This document shows, one piece after another, positions 51,047 to 60,045 of a DNA stretch of 64,000 bases. Numbering within the stretch: the first letter of the stretch is position 1; each line of letters begins with the position of its first letter. Origin of the DNA: Agrobacterium vitis (GTDB lineage: Bacteria > Pseudomonadota > Alphaproteobacteria > Rhizobiales > Rhizobiaceae); NCBI RefSeq assembly GCF_037039395.1, contig NZ_CP146244.1:744001-808000 (forward strand), read 5' to 3'. The notes below the pieces were generated by a model, which was not told the origin of the DNA, did not search any database, and saw nothing but the letters and a program-made list of their open reading frames with translations. A program made the position numbers and the translations under genes.

Positions 51047-52140
51047 GCATCACCTTTGAAGATCAGCGCGCGGCCTTCTGCCGGACGAACGCTGGTGGCG
51101 GTGCCGCGTGGTAGCAATATATCCGAGCGAAAATGAACCTCTGCGCCGTCGCTGGCTGCTGCGGCACCAAAATAGGCTCTACCGCGATATTCCATGGATT
51201 TGACCGTCACCGGAATGCCGCTGCCATCCTGGACGGCGATCATATCCTCCGGCCTGACGCTGAGCACAGCCGCATCGCCGACGCGAAGGGGTTGGCGCAG
51301 CGCGCCGGTAATGGTTGCGCCTGCTGCATCAATCTGGGCCTCGTCGCCGGAAACCGCTGTGATACGCCCGGCAATCCGGGTGCGAAACCCCATGAAATCG
51401 GCGACGTCGACATGGTTCGGGCGCATGTAAAGATCTTCCGGCGTGCCGATCTGGCGGATATGGCCCTGGCTCATCACCACGATCCGATCTGCCATCGACA
51501 GCGCTTCGTCCTGATCATGGGTGACATAGATGGTTGTCGAGCCGATCTGGTCGTGAATGGCGCGGATATCGGCGCGCATTTCCAGTCGCAGCTTGGCATC
51601 CAGGTTGGAAAGCGGCTCATCCATCAACACGACCGGCGGGCGGATGACGATGGCGCGGGCAATGGCGACACGCTGCTGCTGGCCGCCGGAGAGTTGTCCC
51701 GGCAATTTATCCGCCTGCGAACCGAGCCGTACCAGCTCAAGCGCCGCTTCGATGCGACGGTTGACTTCAGTGCCTTTGATACCCTGCATGGAGAGGCCGA
51801 AGCCGACATTGCGCCGTACGGTCATGTGGGGAAACAGGGCATAGCTTTGGAAGACCATGCCGAAGCCGCGCTTTTCCGGCTCCAACTGATCGATGCGCTG
51901 GCCGCCGACCCGGATCTCGCCACCCGTCAGCGGCAAAAGCCCGGCGATACAATTCAGCGCCGTGGATTTTCCGCAGCCGGAAGGGCCGAGCAGTGCGATG
52001 AACTCGCCCGGCTCGATGGCGAGATCAATACCGTCGAGCGCTTTATAGGCGCCGAAAGCACGGCGAAGGCCGATAAGCTCAAGCTTCGCCCCTTGTTTGG
52101 GCTGGGTAGCCTGCGTCGATAAGGGGGCTGGCGCGACCAC
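51043..52140 (-). CDS. PotA/iron-type ABC transporter ATPase
   Basis: 365 aa. NBD with [43 protein letters not shown] and [16 protein letters not shown], then TOBE-type C-terminal part (FMGFRTRIAGRIT, LSVRPEDMIAV). GTG start at 52140 with AGGAGA 6 nt upstream. The ATPase class serves polyamine, iron or thiamine importers and also rhizobial sugar systems; context does not decide. Confidence 0.9.
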   Translation of the reverse strand: MVAPAPLSTQATQPKQGAKLELIGLRRAFGAYKALDGIDLAIEPGEFIALLGPSGCGKSTALNCIAGLLPLTGGEIRVGGQRIDQLEPEKRGFGMVFQSYALFPHMTVRRNVGFGLSMQGIKGTEVNRRIEAALELVRLGSQADKLPGQLSGGQQQRVAIARAIVIRPPVVLMDEPLSNLDAKLRLEMRADIRAIHDQIGSTTIYVTHDQDEALSMADRIVVMSQGHIRQIGTPEDLYMRPNHVDVADFMGFRTRIAGRITAVSGDEAQIDAAGATITGALRQPLRVGDAAVLSVRPEDMIAVQDGSGIPVTVKSMEYRGRAYFGAAAASDGAEVHFRSDILLPRGTATSVRPAEGRALIFKGDA

Positions 52141-52261
52141 GTTATTCTCCTGTCTGCGGAAAAATCATAGGCAAGCTATCCCGGACCCGGAGATCCGAGG
52201 GGAAAATACTGGGAAGACCGCGTATAGGCCCCGCCGCGCCAAGGCTCTGCGGGGCAAAGGC

Positions 52262-53443
52262 TCAGCCCTTGGCGGCGCCGATCTTTTCGTCCCAGATGCG
52301 GAAGGCATCGACGATCTTCGATGGGTCGAGCGGCACTTCCAGCGGGTTATTGGCGATCCAGCCGTCATATTCCTTGCGGCCAAATTCGGCGATGGCGTCC
52401 TGGCTCTTCTGGGGCGCCATGGAAATCGTCACGTCCTTGACCGCCGGGCCGGGATAGAAATAGCCGTCGTCAAAGGCAATCGCCTGTTGCTGCGGCTGAA
52501 GAATGAAGTTGATCACATCCAGCAGAACCGCGAGCTTTTCTTCCGAAACCCCCTTCGGAATGACGGCGTAATGGGCATCGGTGACCCAATGGAAGCCCTT
52601 GAGAGTTGCCACCTTGGCCTCTTCCGGCACGATGCCGAGCACGCGCGGGTTGATATCCCAGCCGGTGGTGGTGACGACAATGTCGCGGGTACCTTCGCCA
52701 AGCTCTTTCATCACCTGCGTGGTGCCGGTGCCGTAATATTCGACGTTTTCGCCGATTGCCTTCAGGTAATCCCAGGTCTTAGCCCAGCCATTGACGGGAT
52801 CTTTGGGGTCCTTATCACCAAGCAGGTAAGGAAGACCCATCAGGAATGTCCGGCCCGGACCGGAATTGGCAGGGCGCGCATACATGAAGCGCTTTGGATT
52901 GGCCTTGGTCCAGGCCAGCAGTTCCTCGGCAGTGCCCGGCACCTGCTTGACCCTGTCAGGCATATATTCGATCAACGGCCCGGATGGATAATAGGTGACG
53001 ACGACGCCCTGGTTCTGGGCCAGCGCCTGCATCTTGAAGGCCTGCGGCAGCAGGATTTTCTCCAGATCGGGCAGGTCTGCCTTATGGGCTGACAAATCCA
53101 CCCAAAGCCCTTGAGAAAGACCAGCGGCCAGCGCATCGGTGCCGGTCAGAACCAGATCGATATCGACCTTGCCCGCGGCCTGCTGCGCCTTGAGTTTTGA
53201 CGGCAGTTCCGGGGCGGGTGCCTTTGTGAAGGCAAAACGCGACACCCATTGCGGCTTTGCCGCGGCATATTTCTCGAACATGCCCTGGGTCAGCGCCAGA
53301 TTGCCGGCCACGTCAGCGACGGTGATGGTGACAGGACTAGCCGGTTGTTTGGGGGCAGCCATGCCAAGACGCGGTAACAGGCCGAGCCCGGCCACACCAG
53401 CGGCCGTGCCCATGAATGTTCTTCTATTGATCGTCACCAACAT
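52262..53443 (-). CDS. ABC transporter periplasmic binding protein (PotD/iron type)
   Basis: 393 aa. Signal peptide of twin-arginine type (INRRTFMGTAAGVAGLGLLP) ending AAP. Mature part VTITVADVAGNLALTQGMFE, DIDLVLTGTDALAAGLSQGL, TAEELLAWTKANPKRFMYA, GTRDIVVTTTGWDINP, and HWVTDAHYAVIPKGV. The start is uncertain: ATG 53443 follows GGAGG very closely, while GTG 53437 has better spacing. It lies 121 bases ahead of the ATPase gene. Ligand unknown. Confidence 0.85.
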   Translation of the reverse strand: MLVTINRRTFMGTAAGVAGLGLLPRLGMAAPKQPASPVTITVADVAGNLALTQGMFEKYAAAKPQWVSRFAFTKAPAPELPSKLKAQQAAGKVDIDLVLTGTDALAAGLSQGLWVDLSAHKADLPDLEKILLPQAFKMQALAQNQGVVVTYYPSGPLIEYMPDRVKQVPGTAEELLAWTKANPKRFMYARPANSGPGRTFLMGLPYLLGDKDPKDPVNGWAKTWDYLKAIGENVEYYGTGTTQVMKELGEGTRDIVVTTTGWDINPRVLGIVPEEAKVATLKGFHWVTDAHYAVIPKGVSEEKLAVLLDVINFILQPQQQAIAFDDGYFYPGPAVKDVTISMAPQKSQDAIAEFGRKEYDGWIANNPLEVPLDPSKIVDAFRIWDEKIGAAKG

Positions 53444-53606
53444 ATCCTCCCAGATTTCCACCCTCGGAAAGGGCTCCCGAAGATAGTGATATGTTAGTAT
53501 GCGACTTGATGTCAACGTATAGATGCAGGCATATTACCGTAACGATATATATCCTGCGTTTCGGAACTGCCTTGAATGAAGGCGATAGTCGTAGCCCTAT
53601 AAGCCC

Positions 53607-53630
53607 GAGGAGCCGTAAGAACGGCTCCTC
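53607..53630 (-). terminator. Hairpin terminator after the glycosidase gene
   Basis: GAGGAGCCGT (53607-53616), loop AAGA, ACGGCTCCTC (53621-53630): a perfect 10-bp stem a few bases after the stop of the minus-strand gene. The T-run after it is weak (GGGCTTAT). It separates the ROK-glycosidase unit from the binding-protein gene. Confidence 0.7.
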
Positions 53631-53633
53631 GTC

Positions 53634-55379
53634 TCAGGCAATCTGGTCAGCGGCAATCGCTGTTTCAACCTGCTGTCTGTATTGCAGGATGGCTGCGGCG
53701 TGCATTCCGGTCCAGCCCTGGAGCAGCGAACCGCGCCCGAAGGGCGGTGAGAAATATTCGACTGAGCCGATCCAGCCATTTTCAAGACTTGTCTGCCACC
53801 AGCGCAGCATTGGATAATCCCAGCCGTCCATTCTGTATTTCAACCGCTGCTCGGCATAGAGGCCGGAAAGATAAGGCCAGTCGGAGCCATTGTGATAGCG
53901 ATAGGCAAAGGCGGACTTGGCACGGGTATCGGCAGGTCGCTTGAAAGGCGGCCAGGCGCACATCACGCCCCAGTCGCCATAGGGCTGGCGGGCATTGTTG
54001 CGGGTTTCCAGCAGGGCCGCGACATGGCCAAGAACGGTCTTGGCGCGGTCATCCGACACGGCATCGAACCGCAGGAGTGTCAGGCTGTCGAGTGTCAGGT
54101 GATCCTCGACGAAATCGCTTTTCAGGCCGTAATCGGCATACCAGCCATGGGGGGTGAGAAGCGCTTCATCCAGCGATGCGCGGGCGGTGATAGCCGTCTG
54201 CTTTGCCTCTTTGGTCAGAGCCTCGTCCTGATCGACGCCGAATTCTGCGATTGCATCCAGCGCGCCGATCCAGAGTCCGAGATCATAGGCGACATAGCCA
54301 TGGCGATAAACGTTGTCGGCCCAGTCACGGTCGTGCCGGGGCTTGATGGGCAAGCCGTTTCCGGCTGTGTCGAAGCCTTGATAGCGGCGGAAAATCGCTT
54401 CGATGGTTTTCCAGTGGCGGCTAAGGACGGTTTTGTCGCCGGTGGTGCGGATATAATCGCCAATCGTCAGGATGAAGAACAGCGGACTGCCGAAATGATC
54501 GCTCCACCAATCGGTGCGCCGCAGATGCTCCATCTTGTAGTCATCTGAGGTGGTGCGGAATTTCTCCCACTCCTCGCCCTGTTTCGGACCGGTCAGAATG
54601 ACGCCGCTCGGGCTTTCGCCATCGGGCTGGATACCGGTCGCCAGCAGGTCGATCTGACCACGCACTGCCTCCGGCTCCAGATGCAGCAGGGCCTGCAAGG
54701 TCCAGTAGCCGTCACGGTAATAGGTGCGGGTCGGGGCGCTATAGGCCTGGCCTGCGGCAAGCCCCAGAAAGGAACCGTCTTCGGCGCGGCGAATGCTGGA
54801 TAGCGAGGCATGCGCGCTTTGAATTGCCATGCTGCGCATCAGCGGTGGCGCTTGGGGCAGCAGATCGCAGCGCGTCACATGAGCCTTGCTCTCTGCGATG
54901 ATCGTCTCGACGGGCAGGGCCATGCCCCGTTCGGCTTCCGCGTCGCTGGCACCTGCGGCAATGACAATCACGCCGTCGCCTTTGTCTTCGACAATGGCCA
55001 CGCCCCATGGTGTACGGATGATCCGCCTTGCGCCGCTGCGCGTCACTTTTTCCGGCTTGGTCAGGGTGCCCCACCAGGCGCAGCGACGGGCCGGGCGTGT
55101 GGATTTCAATTGGCTGCCAGTCAGCACCAGGACCGGGGCGGATTGGGCGACATAGAGGCCATGGTCTTTGCCGGTCATCTGGTTCGGGGCAAAGACGAAC
55201 GGGCCGCTCCAAGGGTGAAGGGCGATGTTTGCGATCCGGCCGCAGCCCCAGAGCGACAGTTCAAGCCGTCCTTCCGGCAGGAAATCACCTTGCAGGCGGG
55301 GCGCCATGAACGCCAATTGCAAGGGCAAGTCGCTTTCCACCAATCCGTCCGGCCGCGCAGTTGCCTTGGCTTTTTCCAT
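53634..55379 (-). CDS. Six-hairpin glycosidase (amylo-1,6-glucosidase/GH63-like)
   Basis: 581 aa, cytoplasmic (no signal peptide). An N-terminal beta domain, then an (alpha/alpha)6 barrel: TYYRDGYWTLQALLHLEPEA, HLRRTDWWSDHFGSPLFFIL, RHDRDWADNVYRHGYVAYDL, GDWGVMCAWPPFK, YHNGSDWPYLSGLYA and NGWIGSVEYFSPPFGRG. Acidic residues in the DRDW and GSDW motifs are candidate catalytic groups. GGGGAGAG precedes ATG 55379. It follows the ROK gene by 17 bases. It probably hydrolyses an oligosaccharide imported by a neighbouring transporter. Confidence 0.82.
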   Translation of the reverse strand: MEKAKATARPDGLVESDLPLQLAFMAPRLQGDFLPEGRLELSLWGCGRIANIALHPWSGPFVFAPNQMTGKDHGLYVAQSAPVLVLTGSQLKSTRPARRCAWWGTLTKPEKVTRSGARRIIRTPWGVAIVEDKGDGVIVIAAGASDAEAERGMALPVETIIAESKAHVTRCDLLPQAPPLMRSMAIQSAHASLSSIRRAEDGSFLGLAAGQAYSAPTRTYYRDGYWTLQALLHLEPEAVRGQIDLLATGIQPDGESPSGVILTGPKQGEEWEKFRTTSDDYKMEHLRRTDWWSDHFGSPLFFILTIGDYIRTTGDKTVLSRHWKTIEAIFRRYQGFDTAGNGLPIKPRHDRDWADNVYRHGYVAYDLGLWIGALDAIAEFGVDQDEALTKEAKQTAITARASLDEALLTPHGWYADYGLKSDFVEDHLTLDSLTLLRFDAVSDDRAKTVLGHVAALLETRNNARQPYGDWGVMCAWPPFKRPADTRAKSAFAYRYHNGSDWPYLSGLYAEQRLKYRMDGWDYPMLRWWQTSLENGWIGSVEYFSPPFGRGSLLQGWTGMHAAAILQYRQQVETAIAADQIA

Positions 55380-55396
55380 GTCTCTCCCCTGTCAGG

Positions 55397-56413
55397 CTAT
55401 AGGTTTTTCGTATCGGATTTTTCCGGATGCGGGACGCGATTTTTCAAGGCCAGTGCCACGGCACCAATCATCCCCGCCTGCACCCCAAGCCTGCTTTGTT
55501 TCAGTGGGCTTTCAAAAGGCAGCAAGGGTTCCAGATGGGTCTGCAGAAGGGTGAAGAATTCTGGCTGTGAGCCGATGCCGCCGCCAATTACCGTGACTGC
55601 CGGGTCCAGCAGCGCATGTATGGCGGCGATACCGATCGATGCCTGTTTTGCGACGCTATCGATGGCAAGCCGGGCCTGTTCACTGCCTGATCTGGCCAGC
55701 GAAAACAGATCGGCAACAGTCTCGCCGTCTGTTGTAAACCTTTGCCGGATGCCGTTCGTGCCGACACCATCTTCGTAAAGTCCGTTTTCCGAAAAGGGTG
55801 CGGTATCATGCGGCGCCGCGCCGACAGGCAGGTAGGCAATTTCGCCAGCTCGTCCAGCCGCCCCGCGCCATGGTTCTCCGTCCAGCACGATACCCATGCC
55901 AACGCCGGTTCCGAACGAAACGAACACCAGTGAGCCAAGCCCTTGACCGGCGCCAACCCATGCTTCGCCATAGGCGGCGAGATTGACATCATTTTCCACC
56001 GTCACCGGGCAAGAGACGAAGCGCGACATCAGGTCCGCGAGGGGCCGGTCAACCGGCAGAGCCAGGTTGGGAGAAAGAGACGAAAGGCCGGTTTGAGGAT
56101 CGACGGCGCTCGGAACGCCGATCACCACATTGTCCAGCTCGTGCGCCAAGGCGCCCACATCCGAAAGGAGGGCGGTAATCAACCTTGCCATTTGCGCGAG
56201 AACGGGTGCATCCTCACCGTGCAGCGTGGCCTCTTCACGTGTGGCAACAATCTGCTCCTGGCTGCGGGCAATGCCGGCTAGGATTTTTGTGCCACCAAGG
56301 TCGATGCCAATCACCCAGCCACTGCCGGGGCCACGACCAGAGATCCGCGCACGTCCCGGCGCATCTCCCCGAGGGCTTGCGGTTGTTAGCAAATGCTTCG
56401 CCGAGCTGGGCAC
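55397..56413 (-). CDS. ROK-family protein (sugar kinase/regulator type), lacking HTH and zinc motif
   Basis: 338 aa. GIDLGGTK at 36-43 is the phosphate-binding loop, and END at 140-142 carries the catalytic aspartate (VTVENDVNLAAYGE). FVSFGTGVGMGIVLDGEPWRG and GGGIGSQ are also conserved. The usual ExGH...CxCGxxGC zinc region is replaced by GEIAYLPVGAAPHDTAPF with no cysteines. The N-terminus is only ~33 residues long, so the winged-helix found in NagC/XylR-type repressors is missing. GTG start at 56413. It is either a diverged kinase or a truncated regulator of the adjacent genes. Confidence 0.82.
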   Translation of the reverse strand: MPSSAKHLLTTASPRGDAPGRARISGRGPGSGWVIGIDLGGTKILAGIARSQEQIVATREEATLHGEDAPVLAQMARLITALLSDVGALAHELDNVVIGVPSAVDPQTGLSSLSPNLALPVDRPLADLMSRFVSCPVTVENDVNLAAYGEAWVGAGQGLGSLVFVSFGTGVGMGIVLDGEPWRGAAGRAGEIAYLPVGAAPHDTAPFSENGLYEDGVGTNGIRQRFTTDGETVADLFSLARSGSEQARLAIDSVAKQASIGIAAIHALLDPAVTVIGGGIGSQPEFFTLLQTHLEPLLPFESPLKQSRLGVQAGMIGAVALALKNRVPHPEKSDTKNL

Positions 56414-56928
56414 AATTGCATTTCCTGTTTTGTTCGGTGTGTTGACGAACTATTATGGACTGGTATTTGCCCTGTCAAGTCAATCTCGCCGAGAGGCAGG
56501 ACATTGCGGAATTGCCGGTCAAGGAGCGGCAAACCTTAGGCCCAACCCCTGTAATCGTCCTGTCTGGTGGGCTTTTATCCCCCTCCACGAATTCGCTTGA
56601 CACTCACCGACAAATCCTATTTCGTTCGTCATGTCAACGAACCAATTAAGAAGTTTCAGGGCATTCTCGATCCGGTTTTGTCTGGTGGAGGTGGCCAGAC
56701 AAGACGATGACATGCTGCATGATTGCATCGGTTTTTGGGGAGGCCGGGCAGCAGATCATGCAGGGACAATAAGTTGCTACAGCGATTTTGTGGATGTGGT
56801 GGCCGCACGGCGCTGTATTTCCCATCATCCGCCGTCTCGCCTGCAAGGGAACAGCAAGGTGAAACCGGCCCGCGCAATTGCGTGAACCAAAGCTTGAGTT
56901 CACCGGTGGCCATCAGGAGGAAAATTCG
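56414..56928. promoter_or_regulatory. Divergent control region between the ROK gene and the Opp-type transporter
   Basis: About 515 bases with no convincing gene. A perfect inverted repeat GTTCGT-CATGTCA-ACGAAC at 56624-56642 and a TTGACGAAC run at about 56441-56449 look like regulator sites. A further perfect repeat TTGTCTGG (56678-56685) and CCAGACAA (56695-56702) lies just after. Short frames here have no family resemblance. Confidence 0.5.
56624..56642. promoter_or_regulatory. Candidate operator, 19-nt inverted repeat
   Basis: GTTCGT-CATGTCA-ACGAAC, perfect 6-bp arms, about 290 nt before the transporter start and 210 nt before the ROK start. Function inferred from symmetry. Confidence 0.45.
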
Positions 56929-58830
56929 ATGCAGAAAAGCGTTTTGAAATGGGTTGGCGGTGGGTTTGGCGTCATGCTGTCGCTGACCAATGCCTATGCG
57001 TTCGGCGAGGCGCCGATGCTGAAGAGCCAGGTCGATGCGGGCAAGCTCCCGCCGGTCGAACAGCGCCTTCCCAAGAAGCCCGCCATCATTCCTGTTTATA
57101 ACGAGATCGGCACCTATGGCGGCACGCTCCGGCGTGCCTATAGCGGCATCGGTGACCGCATGGGCTCCACCAAGCTGATCGAAGAGCGCGCCTTGAAGTT
57201 ACAGCAATCGTCCGACGGCAAGGTCGATCTTGTGCAGCGTTTTGTCGAAAGCTGGTCGGCCAATGCCGATTCAACCGAATTTACCTTCACGCTGCTCGAT
57301 GGCATGAAATGGTCCGATGGAGTGCCGGTTACGACGGAAGATGTGAAATTCTGGTATGAGGATCTGTTCCTCAATGCCGATCTCAATCCCAGCCCTCCCG
57401 GCTTCCTGTTTTCAGGCGGCAAGCCGATGAAGCTCGACATTGTCGATGCGCATACGTTCAAAGTCAGCTTCGCCCAGCCTTACGCGCTGTTTCCCTATGT
57501 TCTGGCGGTTCAATCGACGGGATGGCCGGGTCTCGACAAGCCGAGCTTTATCCAGCCAGCCCATTACCTGAAGAAATTCCTGCCGAAATACAGCACACCG
57601 GAAGAGCTGGACGCCATCGTCAAGGCCAAGGGCGTTCCCAACTGGCGGGCGCTCTGGGATCTGAAGGGCGTGATCCAGGCCTGGTGGTTGAACCCGGATC
57701 TGCCTGTCGTCACCGCCTGGAAGGTCGTGACGCCGCCACCGGCCAGCACCATCGTTTTCGAGCGTAATCCCTATTACTGGGCAACCGACAAGGCTGGCAA
57801 CCAGCTTCCCTATATCGACCGGATCGAGGCAAAACTTTTCCAGGACCATCAGGCGGTCAACCTGATGATCGTTCAGGGACAGATCGACTTCCAGTCGCGT
57901 TTCGTCGAGGCGCGCGATTATCCGCTGCTGAAGGAAAACGAGCAGGCAGGCAATTACACCGTTCATCCTTGGAAGAGCGGCGAAAACCTGGCGATCATCC
58001 CCAATATCAACGATACCAATGAGGTGAAGCGCAAGCTGTTCGACGATATTCGCTTTCGCGAAGCGTTGAGCATTTCCATCGACCGCGAAGCCATTAATGA
58101 GACCGTGTTTTCCGGGCTGGCCATACCAAGAGCCGCCGCACCGGCCAAGGGATCACCCTATTACGACCCCGAATTTGAGACCAAGTGGACCGGTCTCGAT
58201 ATTGATCGCGCCAATATGCTGTTGGACGAGATCGGCCTGAAAAAGGGTGCCGACGGGTTCCGCACCGGGCCGGATGGCAAGCGCCTCAGCCTGGTGATCG
58301 AGACGATTGACGAGAATATTCCGCCTGAGATGGTGGAGGTGATCCGTCAGGGCTGGCAGCAGATCGGCATTGAAGGGCTGATCCGTTCGGTTGATGAAAC
58401 CGCCAGCCTTCAGCATATCAAATCCGGCAATTTCGATATCATCACCGCCTATGCCGACCGTTTGCTGATGCCTCAGGCCGATCCGACCCTGCTGCTTGGC
58501 CGGGAATCCTACGCCAACGCCTATTTCGAATGGTATAATTCCGCTGGCAAGAGCGGCACGGAGCCGCCGAAGGATCACCCGATCCGCAAGCTGTTTGACG
58601 CCTGGACCGCCGCGTCAAGCTCCAAGACCGTGGATGAAGCCAACCGGCATATGAAGGACATGATCAATGTCATGAAGGACAATGTCTGGATGATCGGTCT
58701 TGTCGGCGAATCTGTCACGCCCTTCGTTGTCAACAACAAGATCGGCAATTTCCCCGATGTGATGACCAACGAAGAAGCCCTGCGCAATGAAGGCAATGCC
58801 ATTCCGGCGCAGCTGTTCTTCAAGAAATGA
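56929..58830 (+). CDS. Opp/Dpp-family periplasmic binding protein (family 5)
   Basis: 633 aa. Signal peptide KSVLKWVGGGFGVMLSLTNA ends at AFG. The mature protein has FVESWSANADSTEFTFTLLD, GMKWSDGVPVTTEDVKFWYE, NPYYWATDKAGNQLPYIDRI and FDDIRFREALSISIDREAIN, all hallmarks of family 5. It is about 100 residues longer than typical DppA, as in rhizobial oligosaccharide-binding versions (compare S. meliloti AgpA). ATG 56929 with AGGAGG 8 nt upstream. It heads a five-gene operon; the neighbouring glycosidase and ROK gene suggest an oligosaccharide ligand. Confidence 0.9.
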   Translation: MQKSVLKWVGGGFGVMLSLTNAYAFGEAPMLKSQVDAGKLPPVEQRLPKKPAIIPVYNEIGTYGGTLRRAYSGIGDRMGSTKLIEERALKLQQSSDGKVDLVQRFVESWSANADSTEFTFTLLDGMKWSDGVPVTTEDVKFWYEDLFLNADLNPSPPGFLFSGGKPMKLDIVDAHTFKVSFAQPYALFPYVLAVQSTGWPGLDKPSFIQPAHYLKKFLPKYSTPEELDAIVKAKGVPNWRALWDLKGVIQAWWLNPDLPVVTAWKVVTPPPASTIVFERNPYYWATDKAGNQLPYIDRIEAKLFQDHQAVNLMIVQGQIDFQSRFVEARDYPLLKENEQAGNYTVHPWKSGENLAIIPNINDTNEVKRKLFDDIRFREALSISIDREAINETVFSGLAIPRAAAPAKGSPYYDPEFETKWTGLDIDRANMLLDEIGLKKGADGFRTGPDGKRLSLVIETIDENIPPEMVEVIRQGWQQIGIEGLIRSVDETASLQHIKSGNFDIITAYADRLLMPQADPTLLLGRESYANAYFEWYNSAGKSGTEPPKDHPIRKLFDAWTAASSSKTVDEANRHMKDMINVMKDNVWMIGLVGESVTPFVVNNKIGNFPDVMTNEEALRNEGNAIPAQLFFKK

Positions 58831-58951
58831 TCGGTCACGGCGGCCTTGCATCTTTGCAGGCCGCCGCAAATTTCCGGATGGGCGAAGACGCGACCGAACA
58901 ATGCAATATCAGGGCGTGACGATGCTTATGCATCCTTGAATGCAGGGCGGT

Positions 58952-58990
58952 GCAGACATCTCAAATCCATCAGCGATTTGAGATGTCTGC
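58952..58990. repeat. Long perfect hairpin between the binding-protein and permease genes
   Basis: GCAGACATCTCAAATC (58952-58967), loop CATCAGC, GATTTGAGATGTCTGC (58975-58990): a perfect 16-bp stem. It is followed within 25 bases by GTCATT-TTC-AATGAC. It lies inside the operon and probably stabilises the upstream message or lowers downstream expression. The GTCATTGAAAAT core occurs also at about 49159-49170. Confidence 0.85.
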
Positions 58991-59049
58991 AGAAGAAACT
59001 CGAAGGGTCATTTTCAATGACGCTTCGTCGGAATGGTCGGGAGAAAGTG

Positions 59050-60036
59050 ATGACATCCTATATCTTTAACCGGTTTGCCTGGGCCATTCCCATGCTGTTT
59101 CTGGTTTCCATCGCTGCCTTCACGGTCATCCAGCTGCCTCCAGGCGATTACGCCACGGCCCTTGTCGCGGAAATGCGGGCGAATGGCGACACCCCGCCTG
59201 AGGGTACCGAGGAACGGTTGCGCCATCAGCTTGGCCTGGACCGTCCGATGTATGAGCAATATTCGCAGTGGATCGGCAATATCGTTCTGCACGGCGACTT
59301 CGGCACCTCCTTGACCTACAACCAGCCGGTCTCCAACCTGATCTGGGGCCGGTTGGCGTTGACGCTGGCAATCTCCTTTTCATCGCTGTTGCTTACCTGG
59401 GTGATTGCCATCCCGATTGGTGTCTATGCAGCAGCGCGCCAATATTCGTTTCTCGACTATTTCTTTACCGTTTTCGGGTTTCTCGGTCGTGGGTTCCCGG
59501 AGTTCCTCTCGGCCCTGATCCTGATGTGGCTGGCCTATTCCTGGATGGGCATGAATGTCGGCGGGTTGTTGTCGCCACAGATGCAGGATGCGCCCTGGAG
59601 CATCGCCAAGGTCGCCGACCTGCTCGGCCATTTGTGGATCCCGTTGCTGGTGCTCTCAACCAGCGGTGCGGCTGGCCTGATCCGCATCGTGCGCGCCAAT
59701 ATGCTGGACGAGCTGAACAAGCCCTATGTCGAAACCGCGATGGCGCAAGGCCTGACGGAATGGAGCGTCATCTGGCGTTATCCGGTGCGGGTGGCGCTCA
59801 ACCCGTTTATTTCCACCATTGGCTGGGCGCTACCGGCGCTGATTTCCGGCGATGTTATCACATCCGTGGTCTTGAACCTGCCGACCACCGGACCGCTGCT
59901 GCTGCGTGCGCTGCAAAGCCAGGACATGTATCTGTCGGGTAGCTTCATCCTCATTCTCGGCGTCTTCACCATCCTCGGCACCATCGTGTCCGATATCCTG
60001 CTGGCGGTCTCCGATCCGCGCATCCGCTACCGATAG
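59050..60036 (+). CDS. Opp/Dpp-family ABC transporter permease (DppB-type)
   Basis: 328 aa. TSYIFNRFAWAIPMLFLVSI, the DPP-type periplasmic loop (LPPGDYATALVAEM, LRHQLGLDRPMYEQYSQWIG, HGDFGTSLTYNQPV) and the EAA-like loop PYVETAMAQGLTEWSVIWRY. ATG 59050 is chosen (GGGAG upstream) over 58846, which would run through the hairpin region. It is coupled to the next permease (9 bases apart). Confidence 0.92.
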   Translation: MTSYIFNRFAWAIPMLFLVSIAAFTVIQLPPGDYATALVAEMRANGDTPPEGTEERLRHQLGLDRPMYEQYSQWIGNIVLHGDFGTSLTYNQPVSNLIWGRLALTLAISFSSLLLTWVIAIPIGVYAAARQYSFLDYFFTVFGFLGRGFPEFLSALILMWLAYSWMGMNVGGLLSPQMQDAPWSIAKVADLLGHLWIPLLVLSTSGAAGLIRIVRANMLDELNKPYVETAMAQGLTEWSVIWRYPVRVALNPFISTIGWALPALISGDVITSVVLNLPTTGPLLLRALQSQDMYLSGSFILILGVFTILGTIVSDILLAVSDPRIRYR

Positions 60037-60045
60037 GAGCAGACC

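Noticed and set aside
56519..56728. Small minus-strand gene upstream of the ROK gene that might encode the missing HTH
   Set aside because: The 69-residue translation does not resemble a winged helix and is not in a position to be a simple frameshifted N-terminus.
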